From: Pseudomonadota bacterium
GTDB taxonomy: Bacteria > Myxococcota_A > UBA9160 > JADFDR01
Assembly (NCBI GenBank): GCA_003353845.1
Contig: PIVT01000005.1
Location: 34,141 to 98,140 of the forward strand
Reading direction: 5' to 3'
DNA length: 64,000 bases
Of this stretch, positions 1 through 9,556 are shown one piece after another. Under the pieces are notes generated by a model. The model worked only from the letters and a program-made list of their open reading frames with translations, was not told where the DNA came from and ran no database searches. Positions within the stretch are counted from its first letter, which is position 1, and each line of letters opens with the position of its first letter. Both the position numbers and the translations under genes were made by a program.

Positions 1-1
1 C

Positions 2-910
2 GAAGATACGGATGATGGCGCGACCCAATTAACCTATGCGCTCACCACTGTGCCTGGCTCCGGCTCACTCCAAGTCAGCGGCGTGCCCGTCGGCCTGGGC
101 GATACCTTTACTCAGCAGGACATCAATAGCGGTTTGCTGAGTTACGTTGACGACGGTATCGATGATTCCCAAGACCACTTTGACTTTACGGTCGCGGATG
201 GCGGAGAGAGTGGTACGAAGCCGGTGATCGGTCGCTTCTCGGTCAGCATCACTAGATTCAATGGCTCCGTTGTGCGGCTGCCACTGGACGAAGGGTCGGG
301 GAGCCTTGCAGGCGACGTGAGTGGTGAAGGCAACGACGGCACGCTCACAGACGGGGCGGTATTCGAGGCGAGTACTGGAGACGGGAGTGCCTTCGCTGTG
401 CGCTTCGACGGCGTGGATGATTATATCGATCTGGGCGGGGTCGATGTGAGCGGGACAGGGCTGACGCTGGCCGCCCAATTCAATCCAGACACTATCTCTG
501 GATCGCATCGCTTGATTTCAAAAGCGTCGGGATCCACTGCCAATGAGCATGTGTTCATGCTGGGCACAACCCGGGTAGGGTCAGCGGATCGCTTGCGCGC
601 GCGGGTTCGACACGCTGGGTTGACGGCGACCGTCATTGCGAGCAGTGGGGATCTCGTTGAGGGGGTATGGCAGCATGCAGCGCTCACCTTCGATGGGTCG
701 AGGCTGCGCTTGTACCTGGACGGAGTCGAAGTTGGTAGCGCGCCGTTCTTTGGAGCCGTTGATACCGACCCGGCGATCCCGGTGGCCGTGGGAGCCCAGC
801 CCCCTGGTGCAGGAGGTGGCTACTTCGACGGACTCATTGACGATGTCCGTATCTTGTCGCGAGGGATGAGTGCAGCCGAAGTCGTGCAGGCTGCTGCTGG
901 CGCAGATTAG
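2..910 (+). CDS. C-terminal part of a large surface protein: cadherin-like repeat plus LamG-like domain
   Basis: The reading frame is open to the left edge, so the true start lies outside the window. Residues visible before the first ATG (50) continue the same repeat. The first ~80 residues fit the bacterial cadherin-like/CSPG repeat (pattern L-x-Y-x-L-T-T-x-P then G-D-T-F-T-Q-x-D-I-x-x-G-L-L-x-Y and D-x-F-x-F-T-V-x-D-G). The rest resembles a concanavalin/LamG jelly roll, with the signature D-G-V-D-D-Y-I-D-L-G and a closing G-L-I-D-D-V-R-I. Such proteins are usually very large, secreted or cell-surface, and bind glycans or calcium. No sorting signal or membrane anchor is visible at the C-terminus. 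The family call is good; the role in adhesion is inferred. Confidence 0.75.
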   Translation, partial: EDTDDGATQLTYALTTVPGSGSLQVSGVPVGLGDTFTQQDINSGLLSYVDDGIDDSQDHFDFTVADGGESGTKPVIGRFSVSITRFNGSVVRLPLDEGSGSLAGDVSGEGNDGTLTDGAVFEASTGDGSAFAVRFDGVDDYIDLGGVDVSGTGLTLAAQFNPDTISGSHRLISKASGSTANEHVFMLGTTRVGSADRLRARVRHAGLTATVIASSGDLVEGVWQHAALTFDGSRLRLYLDGVEVGSAPFFGAVDTDPAIPVAVGAQPPGAGGGYFDGLIDDVRILSRGMSAAEVVQAAAGAD

Positions 911-937
911 TCATTCGCTGCATGTGGCCGAGGGGCC

Positions 938-3004
938 TCAGAACTGATTCGCAATCACCTTGGAAAAATAGGTACTCCATCCGAGGTCGTGGAGCTCGGT
1001 GATTTCTTTGGATGTTTCGAAGTCAGGCAGGAAGAGGCGGTCGATGAGCCGCTGCACGGTTTCGGGATCGGAGGTCGCGAGGTTGGCTTCTTGATTGGAG
1101 CGCAAGCTCAGGCGGTCGAAGTTTGCGGAGCCCAAGCACGCCCAGCCGTCGTAGACCGCGGCTTTCACGTGGGACATTCCCGGATAGGCGTAGACGCGCA
1201 CTCCGTATTCGAGCAATTGCCTGGCCACGTAGAGGTTGGCTCCTTGCATGATGCCATGGTTTCCCTGTGAGGGCAGGATGACGCGCACGTCCACGCCTCG
1301 CATTCGCGCGCGCACAAGTTCTGCCAGAAGTTCCCCATCGGAGAAGTAGGGCGTCTCGATGAAAATGAATTTCTTCGAACGCTTGATGGCCTCCACCTGA
1401 GCGCGGTAGATCTGTGAGTCACCCGTCCTGGTGTAGAGGGTGCGCATGGGTACCGCGTTGTCGACCTCCGGTTTGGAGATGTGCTGGAAACTATGTGCGA
1501 AGACAGCCCAGTCACCCCAGGGTCCTGCACGATCCCAGGCCTTGCGAAACTCACGGCGCAACTCGGCGATAACGGGGCCCCTTACTTCCATCATCACGTC
1601 GTGCCAGTCATAGCGATAATGATCGCCGATGTTCATGCCACCGATATAACCGAGATCATGGTCGACCATGGTGGTTTTGGTGTGATCGGCCGTGAGCCAG
1701 GGGTTGCGTGTCGAGCGCGCTTGTACTTCGGAATTTTCGCGCAGGTAACGTGCCATGTTTTGTGGCCGGTCGATGCTGCGCTTCGAGAGCGTAGGTTCTG
1801 CGGCCCAGACCGTGACCATCTTACTGCCGATATTGTCCATTAGCACTTTGACGCGAACCTCCTGGGAGCGTCGCTTGATTAGGTCGGCGATCTTCAGGGC
1901 ATAGTCGTCGTTGTCGAAAATGAAGGTGCGCAATTCGACACTCTCATCAGCCCGCGTGACCTCGTCAATGAGCGTGGGAAAAAACTCGATGCCATCAATC
2001 AGGAAGACCATCGTTCCCGTGGTGTGCTTGTCGCGGGCGATCTTGTCGAGATCTTCCTCCCAGGCTTCGAGGTCCATCCCCGAACCCTCCGCCAATGGCG
2101 GGATGAGTTGGTTGTTGTCGGGCAGCTTCTTGCTGCGCTTGACGAGGTCGTAGGAGCGGGTGCGCAGTCCGGAGAAGAAGCGATGGAAGGTGGTGGCGGG
2201 CTGCTTCACGAGAGCAGAGAACTGCCCCGCGACGATGAGCCTAGAGAAAGATTTGAAACCCTTCGAGGCCGTTCCTGAATGGGTCGGAAGGTGGGAGACG
2301 ATGGGGAAGTCGAAGAAGACGGTTTCGCGCTGTTCAAGGTCGAGCAGGATGAAGGCGGTACGTCCTTCTTGGGCCTCTCCCGTCGAGAAGAGTAGGGGTG
2401 AGTGCAGTTCCGGGTGGCGTGACAGAAAGCTCCGAAGGGCGTCGGTGGAGTTGCGATTGGATTCCTCACTGTCGACGGTGCGTAAGAGGCGAACGTCGGC
2501 AGGCTTGTTTTCAATCCAGTTGATGAGCAGTTCGCCATCGGGGGTGTGGGAGACGAAAACCTCGCCGCCTTGAATTTCGACCAGCACGCCTTCGCCTGGA
2601 TTTTCGGGTGCAGCCAGGTGGAAAAACTCGGTGAGGAGTTCGAGCCAGAGCGTATCGGAGAGCACAGGCGTGGAGTTCGCGGCCGATTTCCGTGTCTGTG
2701 CATGATCGGCCGCGACTCGCTCTAGCTCGGCTTGCAAGTGATGATAGCCGCCTTCGTCCTCGTCTTCAGAAATTTCCCAGCTGCCTTGCACATAGAATGG
2801 AGCGCGGAAGTCTTCCCCGCCAACGTGGTACTCGAAGAGCACTTCGCGCTCACCGAGGTAGGCCTGGGTGAGATCCTGTGGAGGCAGCTCCTTGACAACC
2901 CCCTGCGAGTCCGGCGTAGGGCTAGAGGCACAGGCGAGGGCGTGTGCCATGAACCAGCAGAGCACAATTCTCCTTACGTGTTGCCAAAGAGATCCTCGGC
3001 TCAT
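938..3004 (-). CDS. Phospholipase D-family lipoprotein (cardiolipin synthase-like)
   Basis: Predicted 688-residue protein with two HKD motifs: HTKTTMVD at about residue 441 and HVKAAVYD at about residue 612, the latter followed by G-S-A-N-F-D. These form one PLD active site that transfers phosphatidyl or nucleotidyl groups through a phosphohistidine. I start at the ATG at 3004 because it follows the upstream protease stop by one base, has a GGAGAGAGGGA-type ribosome site inside the protease gene, and gives a signal peptide ending A-L-A-C, a likely lipobox. The ~330 residues before the PLD part match no family I recognise. It is probably anchored in the envelope. Substrate unknown: it could be a cardiolipin synthase-like enzyme or a secreted phospholipase. 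Confidence 0.8.
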   Translation of the reverse strand: MSRGSLWQHVRRIVLCWFMAHALACASSPTPDSQGVVKELPPQDLTQAYLGEREVLFEYHVGGEDFRAPFYVQGSWEISEDEDEGGYHHLQAELERVAADHAQTRKSAANSTPVLSDTLWLELLTEFFHLAAPENPGEGVLVEIQGGEVFVSHTPDGELLINWIENKPADVRLLRTVDSEESNRNSTDALRSFLSRHPELHSPLLFSTGEAQEGRTAFILLDLEQRETVFFDFPIVSHLPTHSGTASKGFKSFSRLIVAGQFSALVKQPATTFHRFFSGLRTRSYDLVKRSKKLPDNNQLIPPLAEGSGMDLEAWEEDLDKIARDKHTTGTMVFLIDGIEFFPTLIDEVTRADESVELRTFIFDNDDYALKIADLIKRRSQEVRVKVLMDNIGSKMVTVWAAEPTLSKRSIDRPQNMARYLRENSEVQARSTRNPWLTADHTKTTMVDHDLGYIGGMNIGDHYRYDWHDVMMEVRGPVIAELRREFRKAWDRAGPWGDWAVFAHSFQHISKPEVDNAVPMRTLYTRTGDSQIYRAQVEAIKRSKKFIFIETPYFSDGELLAELVRARMRGVDVRVILPSQGNHGIMQGANLYVARQLLEYGVRVYAYPGMSHVKAAVYDGWACLGSANFDRLSLRSNQEANLATSDPETVQRLIDRLFLPDFETSKEITELHDLGWSTYFSKVIANQF

Positions 3005-3005
3005 C

Positions 3006-3923
3006 TTACAGGTCCCTCTCTCCTCGCCCTGCAAGTACGTCTTGGATGAACTCCAGGGCCTGGGCGGCGGGTACGGTAAAGCCGATTCCCTGCGCGCCTT
3101 CGGCACCTGCGGTATTCACACCGATCCAGGCGCCTTGAAGCGTGATTAGCGGTCCGCCAGAGGAGCCGGGGTTGATAGCGGTATCGGTTTGCAGGAAGTG
3201 GATATGGCGCCCCTCTGCCTCGTCGACACCGGAGAGTGTACGATCGGTCTGGCTGATGATGCCAAAGGTGACGGTACGCCCGAGACCCAGGGGATTTCCC
3301 ACAGCGATGACGAACTCACCCACCTCGATCTCACTGGAGTCACCCATGGGCAGCACTGGATACTCGTGCTTGGGTTGCACTACTTGGAGCAAGGCCAGGT
3401 CATAGGCGGGGTCGCGGGCAATGATCCGTAGTGGAACTTCCTCGCCATCATGGGTGAGGCCCAAGATCTCCTGGGCGTTCTGGACGACGTGGTTATTTGT
3501 GAGGATATAGCCCGAGGAGTGAATAAAGAAGCCGGAGCCCAGACCTATACCGGGCAGATTCACGCGGAAGTGTGTGAGGGGGAGCTTGATGGGAAAGAGA
3601 TGTACGCGATAGGCCGTTTTTGAGCGGGTGTAGATGCTCACGACGGCCGGTCCCGTCTGCTGCGCGATGTTGCGAATCAGGCCGGAGTCGATGGGCATAT
3701 TGGCAACGGTCGCGCCGGCGGGTGCTTTGACCAGGACCGAATCCATGGGCTTAGCGCGCAACGGGTCTGCCGCAGAGCGCAGGTAGACCGGCGAGTCTAC
3801 CGGGAATTCGGCTTGCGGCTCGTCGAGTGTGATACAGGCCGTTGCAAAGAGGCTGAGGCCGAGCAAGGCACCGGTCTGGCGTAAGAGCAGGGAAATGCGG
3901 TAAGTGAACATCGACAACTCCAT
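3006..3923 (-). CDS. Trypsin-like (S1C/HtrA-type) serine protease lipoprotein without PDZ domain
   Basis: 305 residues. The catalytic triad is visible: His145 in L-T-N-N-H-V-V, Asp175 in D-P-A-Y-D-L-A-L, and Ser255 in G-S-S-G-G-P-L. The N-terminus is a hydrophobic signal ending F-A-T-A-C, so Cys30 is probably lipidated. DegP/DegS proteins carry one or two PDZ domains after the protease; this protein ends about 45 residues after the serine, so it has none. A second ATG four codons downstream is an alternative start. It is the first gene of a two-gene unit with the PLD lipoprotein, whose ATG lies one base after this stop. The likely role is envelope proteolysis or quality control (inference). 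Confidence 0.85.
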   Translation of the reverse strand: MELSMFTYRISLLLRQTGALLGLSLFATACITLDEPQAEFPVDSPVYLRSAADPLRAKPMDSVLVKAPAGATVANMPIDSGLIRNIAQQTGPAVVSIYTRSKTAYRVHLFPIKLPLTHFRVNLPGIGLGSGFFIHSSGYILTNNHVVQNAQEILGLTHDGEEVPLRIIARDPAYDLALLQVVQPKHEYPVLPMGDSSEIEVGEFVIAVGNPLGLGRTVTFGIISQTDRTLSGVDEAEGRHIHFLQTDTAINPGSSGGPLITLQGAWIGVNTAGAEGAQGIGFTVPAAQALEFIQDVLAGRGERDL

Positions 3924-4003
3924 AATTTGGAAACGAAAAGGAACTATAGCATGCGGAGTCTCTTCCTTCCGTAAGTGGGTTCAAGCGCCTCTTGGGGAAA
4001 GGA

Positions 4004-4963
4004 ATGAATAGGAGTGAAACGGCGTCGGAGGGTGGTATCCTGACTTGCCTTGTGAAGAGCCTACGATCAATCCACATCTTCCGAAACTCCTTATTCCTGC
4101 TCCTCGGTTTCACCGCGTGCCTACACGTCCCGGCGGTGGAGGTCCTGCAACAGGGAAGCGAAAGAATGACCACCAGCGCGGTGGCCAACTGTGACAAGAC
4201 TGGCGAGCGCGTTACACGAGGAAGAGGGCATGGAAAGAACACGGTGCTCAACCCGTCCTCCATCACGCTCACCAGCTGGAATGTACACAAAGGGGGGTTC
4301 CCTCTATGGGGAGAGGAGTACCTGCAGATTCGCACGCCTAGCGATCTTCTCTTGATCCAAGAAGCCCAGCTGAACAGTGCACTCCGAACGACCCTGGACC
4401 AGGAAGCGCTGAAGTGGGTCATCTCCACCAGCTACCAACGATCTGACGATAAACCCATTGGCGTTCTCACCGCTGCCAGCGCGCAACCGCTCTATCAATG
4501 CGCACTGCGTACCCAGGAGCCGTTCACGCGCATTCCAAAATCGATCCTGATTACGGAGTACCCGCTGGGCGGGACGCAAGAGACGCTACTTGTGGCCAAC
4601 GTTCATGCGATCAACTTCACCTTCGGCACAAGTAGTTATCGTGCGCAATTGCACCAGATCTCAGAGCAGATTAAAACCCACAGTGGTCCTCTCCTCATTG
4701 CGGGAGATTTCAATACCTGGAGTAAGAAACGCCTTGCATTGCTCATGGCGTTTGCAGACGGGCTTGGGCTTTACGCCACGCACTTTCCTGAGGACGAGCG
4801 CCGAAGCGTCAGAGGCATCCCCCTTGATTACATCTTCTTTCGCGGGCTTGAGATGCAGTACTCAGCAGTCAAAGCTGCAGAGTCTTCCGACCACAACCTT
4901 TTGGAGGCGCGTTTTGGGCTGGCAGTGAAACTCAGCCAGGCCGAATCACTATCGATTCATTAA
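4004..4963 (+). CDS. Endonuclease/exonuclease/phosphatase (EEP) family lipoprotein
   Basis: 319 residues. EEP-fold motifs run in order: S-W-N-V-H-K-G near the start of the domain, L-L-I-Q-E-A (metal-binding Glu), A-G-D-F-N-T-W, and a C-terminal S-S-D-H-N-L-L. This metal-dependent fold cleaves phosphodiesters in nucleic acids, phosphoinositides or sphingomyelin, so the substrate cannot be told from motifs alone. The N-terminus has a hydrophobic stretch ending G-F-T-A-C, a lipobox, so the protein is likely exported. The ATG at 4004 follows GGGGAAAGGA; a TTG at 3992 would add four residues. It is divergent from the protease gene. Confidence 0.82.
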   Translation: MNRSETASEGGILTCLVKSLRSIHIFRNSLFLLLGFTACLHVPAVEVLQQGSERMTTSAVANCDKTGERVTRGRGHGKNTVLNPSSITLTSWNVHKGGFPLWGEEYLQIRTPSDLLLIQEAQLNSALRTTLDQEALKWVISTSYQRSDDKPIGVLTAASAQPLYQCALRTQEPFTRIPKSILITEYPLGGTQETLLVANVHAINFTFGTSSYRAQLHQISEQIKTHSGPLLIAGDFNTWSKKRLALLMAFADGLGLYATHFPEDERRSVRGIPLDYIFFRGLEMQYSAVKAAESSDHNLLEARFGLAVKLSQAESLSIH

Positions 4964-4972
4964 TGCGAGCGT

Positions 4973-5012
4973 TCCCACTGCGAGAAGCTTTTCAGAAGTC
5001 GCGAGAGTGGGA
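4973..5012 (+). other. Imperfect hairpin downstream of the EEP gene
   Basis: TCCCACTGCGA (4973-4983) can pair with TCGC...AGTGGGA (4999-5012), leaving a three-base bulge. No T-run follows, so it is at best a weak terminator or mRNA-stabilising hairpin. The rest of 4964-5133 shows nothing recognisable. Confidence 0.3.
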
Positions 5013-5133
5013 GTAGGGCCGGGTCCACTGGCATGACATTTCTACATTGCTGAGAACCCGACACAGTCCTATCTTGACTCAATAGACCCTCTGGTTGTTA
5101 ATTCTTCCGTCCTCATTTTTTGGGAATATTTTG

Positions 5134-7068
5134 ATGAAATTATTTGAACGAAGTCAGATCGGTAATATGGATTTAAAGAATCGCCTGGCCATGGCGCCCA
5201 TGGGTACCAATGGATTGACTGACATCGATTGTGGGTATGGACGACGTCTGATTGATTTTTACGAAGCCAGAGCAAAGGGCGGGTTGGGCATGATCATGAC
5301 CGGTGCCGCAGTGGTGAATACCGAACTGGAAGGGGGTATCTCGCACTTTCTTCCGCGTCTCGATTCACCTGCCTATATGGGCCGACTCAGTGAGCTCGTC
5401 GATGCATTGCATTATCACGATTGCAAGTTGGTATTGCAGCTGACCTGCGGTTTCGGGCGAGTCAACTTTTTGGAAAACAATCCAATTCCTCCCATCGGTC
5501 CTTCGGAGAATAGTTGTTTCATCGACCCTAGCGTCACTACCCGGCCATTGACCGTAGAGGAAATTCAACAGTTTGTGATTTCCTATGCCACTGCTGTGGG
5601 CATGGCGGATATCGCCGGGGTGGATGCCATCGGTATACACGGTTACGGCGGCTATCTAGTCGATCAGTTCATGTCGTCACTCTGGAACCGGCGTGAGGAT
5701 GAGTACGGTGGAGATCTCGACGGGCGCTTGCGCTTTGCAATGGAACTGATCGGTGCTTCCCGTGCCGCGGCACCAAATATGCCGATTATATTCAAGTTTA
5801 CGCCAGATCATTATCTCGAGGGTGGGCGTACCTTGGAGGAGGGAATTGAAGTGGCCAAGCGTCTTGAGGCCGCAGGCGTCGATGCCTTGCATGTGGACGC
5901 GGGCTGCTATGAAACCTGGAATCGGGTGATCCCCAGCATGTATGACGAAGCCGGTCCGACATTGGATCTGGTCAAAACCATCAAAGACATTGTGAGTATC
6001 CCAGTGATCAGTCATGGCAAATTGGGTAATCCCGAATTGGCCAAGAAAGTGATCGAGGAGGGGATAGCGGATTACGTTTGTCTGGGGCGACCTGTCCTGG
6101 CAGATCCAGAATGGACCAATAAGGTTAAATCAGGTAGGGCTGCAGATATCAAGCCCTGTATCTCCTGCAACGATGCCTGTGTGGGTCGTGGCTATGACAT
6201 GAAGTACTTGGGTTGCACGGTCAATGCGCAGACTGGTATGGAAAATACTTATACCCTCACACCTGCCCGATCGAAAAAGAAGGTGTTGATTATTGGCGGC
6301 GGGCCAGCGGGCATGGAGGCGGCTCGAGTTGCGGCTCAACGCGGTTTTGATGTCACGCTTTGGGAAAAATCGAAAGCGTTGGGAGGCAAGTTGATCCTTG
6401 CTGCTGTTCCCGCTTTCAAGAAGGACCTGGTCCCCTTTCTTGACTACATGAGGCGCGAGATGGATCGGCCAAATATCAGTGTTGAACTAGGCAAGCAGGC
6501 GACGCCCGAGAGCATTGAAGCCTTTGGTGCCGATGAAGTGATCATTGCCACCGGGTCTCGATTCAGTCCCCCGCCCATTCCCGGTATTGATGGGGACAAC
6601 GTCTACAGCAGTGCAGAGTTGTTCGCGGATCAACCGGATACAGGGGAGCATGTCATTGTGATTGGTGCTGGGTTGTGTGGCAGCGAAGCCGCGGCAGACC
6701 TGGCAGTCAACGGTGGCAAGAAAGTGACCTTGGTGGAAATGATGGATCAGGTGGTGTCAGAGGGGACTACCCTCCCGACACTGATCGGCATTCAAACCCT
6801 TCTGGCACAGGGGCAGGTGGATGTTCGCTTGAGCACCACGGTGGTAGAGATCAACGCCACGGGCATTGTGGTGGAAAAAGCAGGGGAGCGTGAAGCGATC
6901 GCCGGGGATTCGGTGATTATGGCAACAGGTTATGTCGCGGACCCCGCGCTGCGTGACGCGACGGAAAGCCGGGTGGCAAGTTGTAAAGCGGTGGGGGATT
7001 GCGTCCAGCCGGGCAAGTTCATTGGAGCGATTTGGGGAGGCTTCAACGCTGCGCGGGTGATTGATTAG
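5134..7068 (+). CDS. NADH:flavin oxidoreductase / 2,4-dienoyl-CoA reductase-like iron-sulfur flavoenzyme
   Basis: 644 residues from the ATG at 5134. An upstream ATG at 5095 adds 13 residues that are not family-like. The N-terminal ~335 residues are an Old Yellow Enzyme-type FMN barrel. The cysteines C342-x2-C345-x3-C349-x11-C361 fit the 4Fe-4S site of the DCR/trimethylamine dehydrogenase family. Then come an FAD-binding Rossmann fold (V-L-I-I-G-G-G-P-A-G) and an NAD(P) fold (V-I-V-I-G-A-G-L-C-G). Domain order and length match FadH-type 2,4-dienoyl-CoA reductases and related ene-reductases. Electrons pass from NAD(P)H through FAD and the cluster to FMN. The substrate is unknown; no beta-oxidation genes adjoin. 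Its stop overlaps the stop of the convergent RND gene by four bases. Confidence 0.85.
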   Translation: MKLFERSQIGNMDLKNRLAMAPMGTNGLTDIDCGYGRRLIDFYEARAKGGLGMIMTGAAVVNTELEGGISHFLPRLDSPAYMGRLSELVDALHYHDCKLVLQLTCGFGRVNFLENNPIPPIGPSENSCFIDPSVTTRPLTVEEIQQFVISYATAVGMADIAGVDAIGIHGYGGYLVDQFMSSLWNRREDEYGGDLDGRLRFAMELIGASRAAAPNMPIIFKFTPDHYLEGGRTLEEGIEVAKRLEAAGVDALHVDAGCYETWNRVIPSMYDEAGPTLDLVKTIKDIVSIPVISHGKLGNPELAKKVIEEGIADYVCLGRPVLADPEWTNKVKSGRAADIKPCISCNDACVGRGYDMKYLGCTVNAQTGMENTYTLTPARSKKKVLIIGGGPAGMEAARVAAQRGFDVTLWEKSKALGGKLILAAVPAFKKDLVPFLDYMRREMDRPNISVELGKQATPESIEAFGADEVIIATGSRFSPPPIPGIDGDNVYSSAELFADQPDTGEHVIVIGAGLCGSEAAADLAVNGGKKVTLVEMMDQVVSEGTTLPTLIGIQTLLAQGQVDVRLSTTVVEINATGIVVEKAGEREAIAGDSVIMATGYVADPALRDATESRVASCKAVGDCVQPGKFIGAIWGGFNAARVID

Positions 7069-9533
7069 TCAATTTCGGGTTGTTTGTCGTCGAGGACCAT
7101 CACGAGCAGGGCGGGTGCTACGAGCATATCGGCCAGGAAGGCAATGATGGTGGCCGAGCTGGCGAGCAGGCCGAACTGGACCACATGATAAAACGACGCG
7201 AAGGCCAAGACGAAGAAGCTCGTCGCTAGCGCCACCGTTGTGGTCAGCAGCGCGACGCCAGTCGTGGCGAAGGTTTTGCGAATGGAGGCTTGGACCTGGC
7301 CGCTCGCTTCGTAGTATTGATTAAACTTGTGCATGAAATGAATGGTGTCGTCGACAGCGATGCCTAGAATGATGCTGCCGATGATCACGGTCATGATTGT
7401 GATGGGAATATCGAGAGCGCCCATGAGGCCCAGCGTCAGATAGACAGGAAGTAAGTTGGGAATCATGCTGAGCAGGCCGCGCTTCCAGTTCCCGACGAGC
7501 AAGATCATGAGTGGTGTGATGATTGCAAATGCCAGGGCGTAGGAGCGAGTCAAGCTCGTGAGCAAAAGAGAAAAGGAGCGAGCGATCAGCTGCATGCTGC
7601 CCGTGATTTGGAAATGGATATCGGGCCCCAAGATGCGCTGCAGTTCGCTTCGAAGTGAGGTGAGGAAGGGAACGTAATAGCGGCCGTCGGCAAAATTGGA
7701 TTGCAGGGTGAGCCGTGCCGTTTGCAGTTGGCTGTCCGTTAGCTGTTCCAAGTCGTCGGAGCCGCTGTTCTCGAAGAGCAAGAGTTCTTGGGCGATGAGC
7801 GCGCGATCCTCGGGCAGGGCGTAGTACTCGTCCCGGTTCTCGTTCAGGGCGCGATGCGTCTCTTTCACAATGTCGAGAATGCTCGTCGCCTTGCCGATGC
7901 GGACGAGACCCTCGCGCTGGGATAGCACGTGGGCCGTGGCTTCATCGATGCGGCGCAACACGTCTGGATCGTGCAGGCCGTTCTCGTGCCCGGTATCGAT
8001 GAGGATCTCAAGGGTCTGGAGCCCTTCGAATTCGCGATCCATGGTCTTTATAGCGATCCTTACAGGGTCGTCCTCGAAGAAGCCCTCCAGCGCGCTATCG
8101 CTGAAGCGGACCTGGGTGATGCCCAATGCGCCGAGTGCGAGGAGCACGCTCGTGCAAAACAGAATGGCTTTGGGATGTCCAATGGCAAGGTTCCCGAGCC
8201 CGCGCAGTGTGGCGTCGATGGCACCGATCTCACCCGAGCTCTCGTGTGTCCCGGACGTAGCCTCGCGTTTTCGAAAGAGGCTTGGCCCGGTGATGGGAGA
8301 GCCGCTGGGCGCGATGGCCAGCAGCGCTGGAAGCAATGTTAGCGTGAAGAACAACGCGAGCAGGACGCCAATGGGAGAGATCGTGCCCAGTTGCGCGAGT
8401 GGCATCAGCTCCGCTGCGTGAAAGGAGGCGAGGCCGCCCGCCGTCGTAAGGCTGGTTAGCACGACGGCCAGACCGGAATGGGCCATGGCCTGGGCGATGG
8501 CCTCCCCTTTCTCTTCTCCGGCGGCCTGTCGCCGGTAAAAGAGCGAGAGAATATGCACGGCGTCGCACACCCCGACGGCCAAAAGGAAGGTAGGCACGGA
8601 TTGTGTTGGCATCGTGAAGGGGATGCCCATCCAGCCCATGGCGCCGAAGGTTGCGAGGATGGATAGCGTGACGACGATTAGGGGTAGCAGGGCTGCACTC
8701 AGGCGGCGAAAGAGCGCGAAGAGCAGCACAAAGACCAGGCAGATCGAAATTCCTGTGAACAGTCTGACGTCGTGCTTGGTGAGCTCTTGGATGTGATGCA
8801 TGATGAGTTGGTTGCCGGCGAGGTAGACGGGGAAAGACTCGTTCTCATAGCGGGAGACGACGGCCTTGAGTGCATCGATGGTCTCCCAGGTTTCCTCGTT
8901 CGTGAGGAGCACAGGTGTTCCTGCGGCACCTTCGAGGTCGTTCTCCTCGAAGCTCGCTAGCTCTTCTATTGCGGTCGCCTCGCCCAGAGATGAATAGGTT
9001 TCGAGCCGAAGCATGACTGCAGTGAATTGGTGGTTTCGCGAGACGATGTGATTTACGTAAAAAGAATTGCTGAGCGCGCGTTCGCTCAAGATGGCGAGTT
9101 CGGCTTCATTGGATGGCCAATCCTCCATGAGCTCGCCTACGACGAGCTTGTCGCCCTCGCCGTAAGTGAAGCGCGCGTTGACGAGGCTCGTGATCTCTAC
9201 CACATGGGGGAGTTCGCGCTCGAGGTCAGCGTGAAAGGCGCGCAACTTTTCAAGGAACTCAAGATCGAAGACTTCGGCTGGCTTGATACCGACGAGCATG
9301 AGTTGATCAGGGCCGTAGCGCTCAAGGAAGGCGTCGTATCTCCTACGCGTTTCGTCGTGGGTGTCCAAAAAGCTTTCGTTGGAGAAATCGACCCTCATGC
9401 GAGGGAAACCGCAGATCAGCACGACAGCGCAAAGCAGCGACAGGAACAAGACGCTCCAACGCCAGCGCACCATGAGGTGGCCCCAGTCCAAGAAGGCGCG
9501 CTCAGCCCGGGTATGAAGATGGAAATTTGTCAC
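7065..9533 (-). CDS. RND-superfamily (MMPL/SSD-type) exporter
   Basis: 822 residues with the twofold RND layout: an N-terminal membrane helix, a large extracytoplasmic loop, a six-helix bundle, then a second loop and bundle. Each bundle carries sterol-sensing-domain-like sequence; the second has G-I-A-V-D-D-T-I-H-F-M, typical of the family once labelled 'predicted exporters of the RND superfamily'. Substrates in this group are usually lipids, hopanoids or other hydrophobic molecules, and proton motive force drives transport (family knowledge). No outer-membrane lipoprotein partner (DUF1329-type) lies beside it here. It is convergent with the flavoenzyme. Confidence 0.85.
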   Translation of the reverse strand: MTNFHLHTRAERAFLDWGHLMVRWRWSVLFLSLLCAVVLICGFPRMRVDFSNESFLDTHDETRRRYDAFLERYGPDQLMLVGIKPAEVFDLEFLEKLRAFHADLERELPHVVEITSLVNARFTYGEGDKLVVGELMEDWPSNEAELAILSERALSNSFYVNHIVSRNHQFTAVMLRLETYSSLGEATAIEELASFEENDLEGAAGTPVLLTNEETWETIDALKAVVSRYENESFPVYLAGNQLIMHHIQELTKHDVRLFTGISICLVFVLLFALFRRLSAALLPLIVVTLSILATFGAMGWMGIPFTMPTQSVPTFLLAVGVCDAVHILSLFYRRQAAGEEKGEAIAQAMAHSGLAVVLTSLTTAGGLASFHAAELMPLAQLGTISPIGVLLALFFTLTLLPALLAIAPSGSPITGPSLFRKREATSGTHESSGEIGAIDATLRGLGNLAIGHPKAILFCTSVLLALGALGITQVRFSDSALEGFFEDDPVRIAIKTMDREFEGLQTLEILIDTGHENGLHDPDVLRRIDEATAHVLSQREGLVRIGKATSILDIVKETHRALNENRDEYYALPEDRALIAQELLLFENSGSDDLEQLTDSQLQTARLTLQSNFADGRYYVPFLTSLRSELQRILGPDIHFQITGSMQLIARSFSLLLTSLTRSYALAFAIITPLMILLVGNWKRGLLSMIPNLLPVYLTLGLMGALDIPITIMTVIIGSIILGIAVDDTIHFMHKFNQYYEASGQVQASIRKTFATTGVALLTTTVALATSFFVLAFASFYHVVQFGLLASSATIIAFLADMLVAPALLVMVLDDKQPEID

Positions 9534-9556
9534 GCGACTAGCATAGCATTGACTTC

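Noticed and set aside
65..508. Minus-strand frame antisense to the cadherin/LamG gene
   Set aside because: No family motif, no ribosome site; the plus frame has domain signatures throughout.
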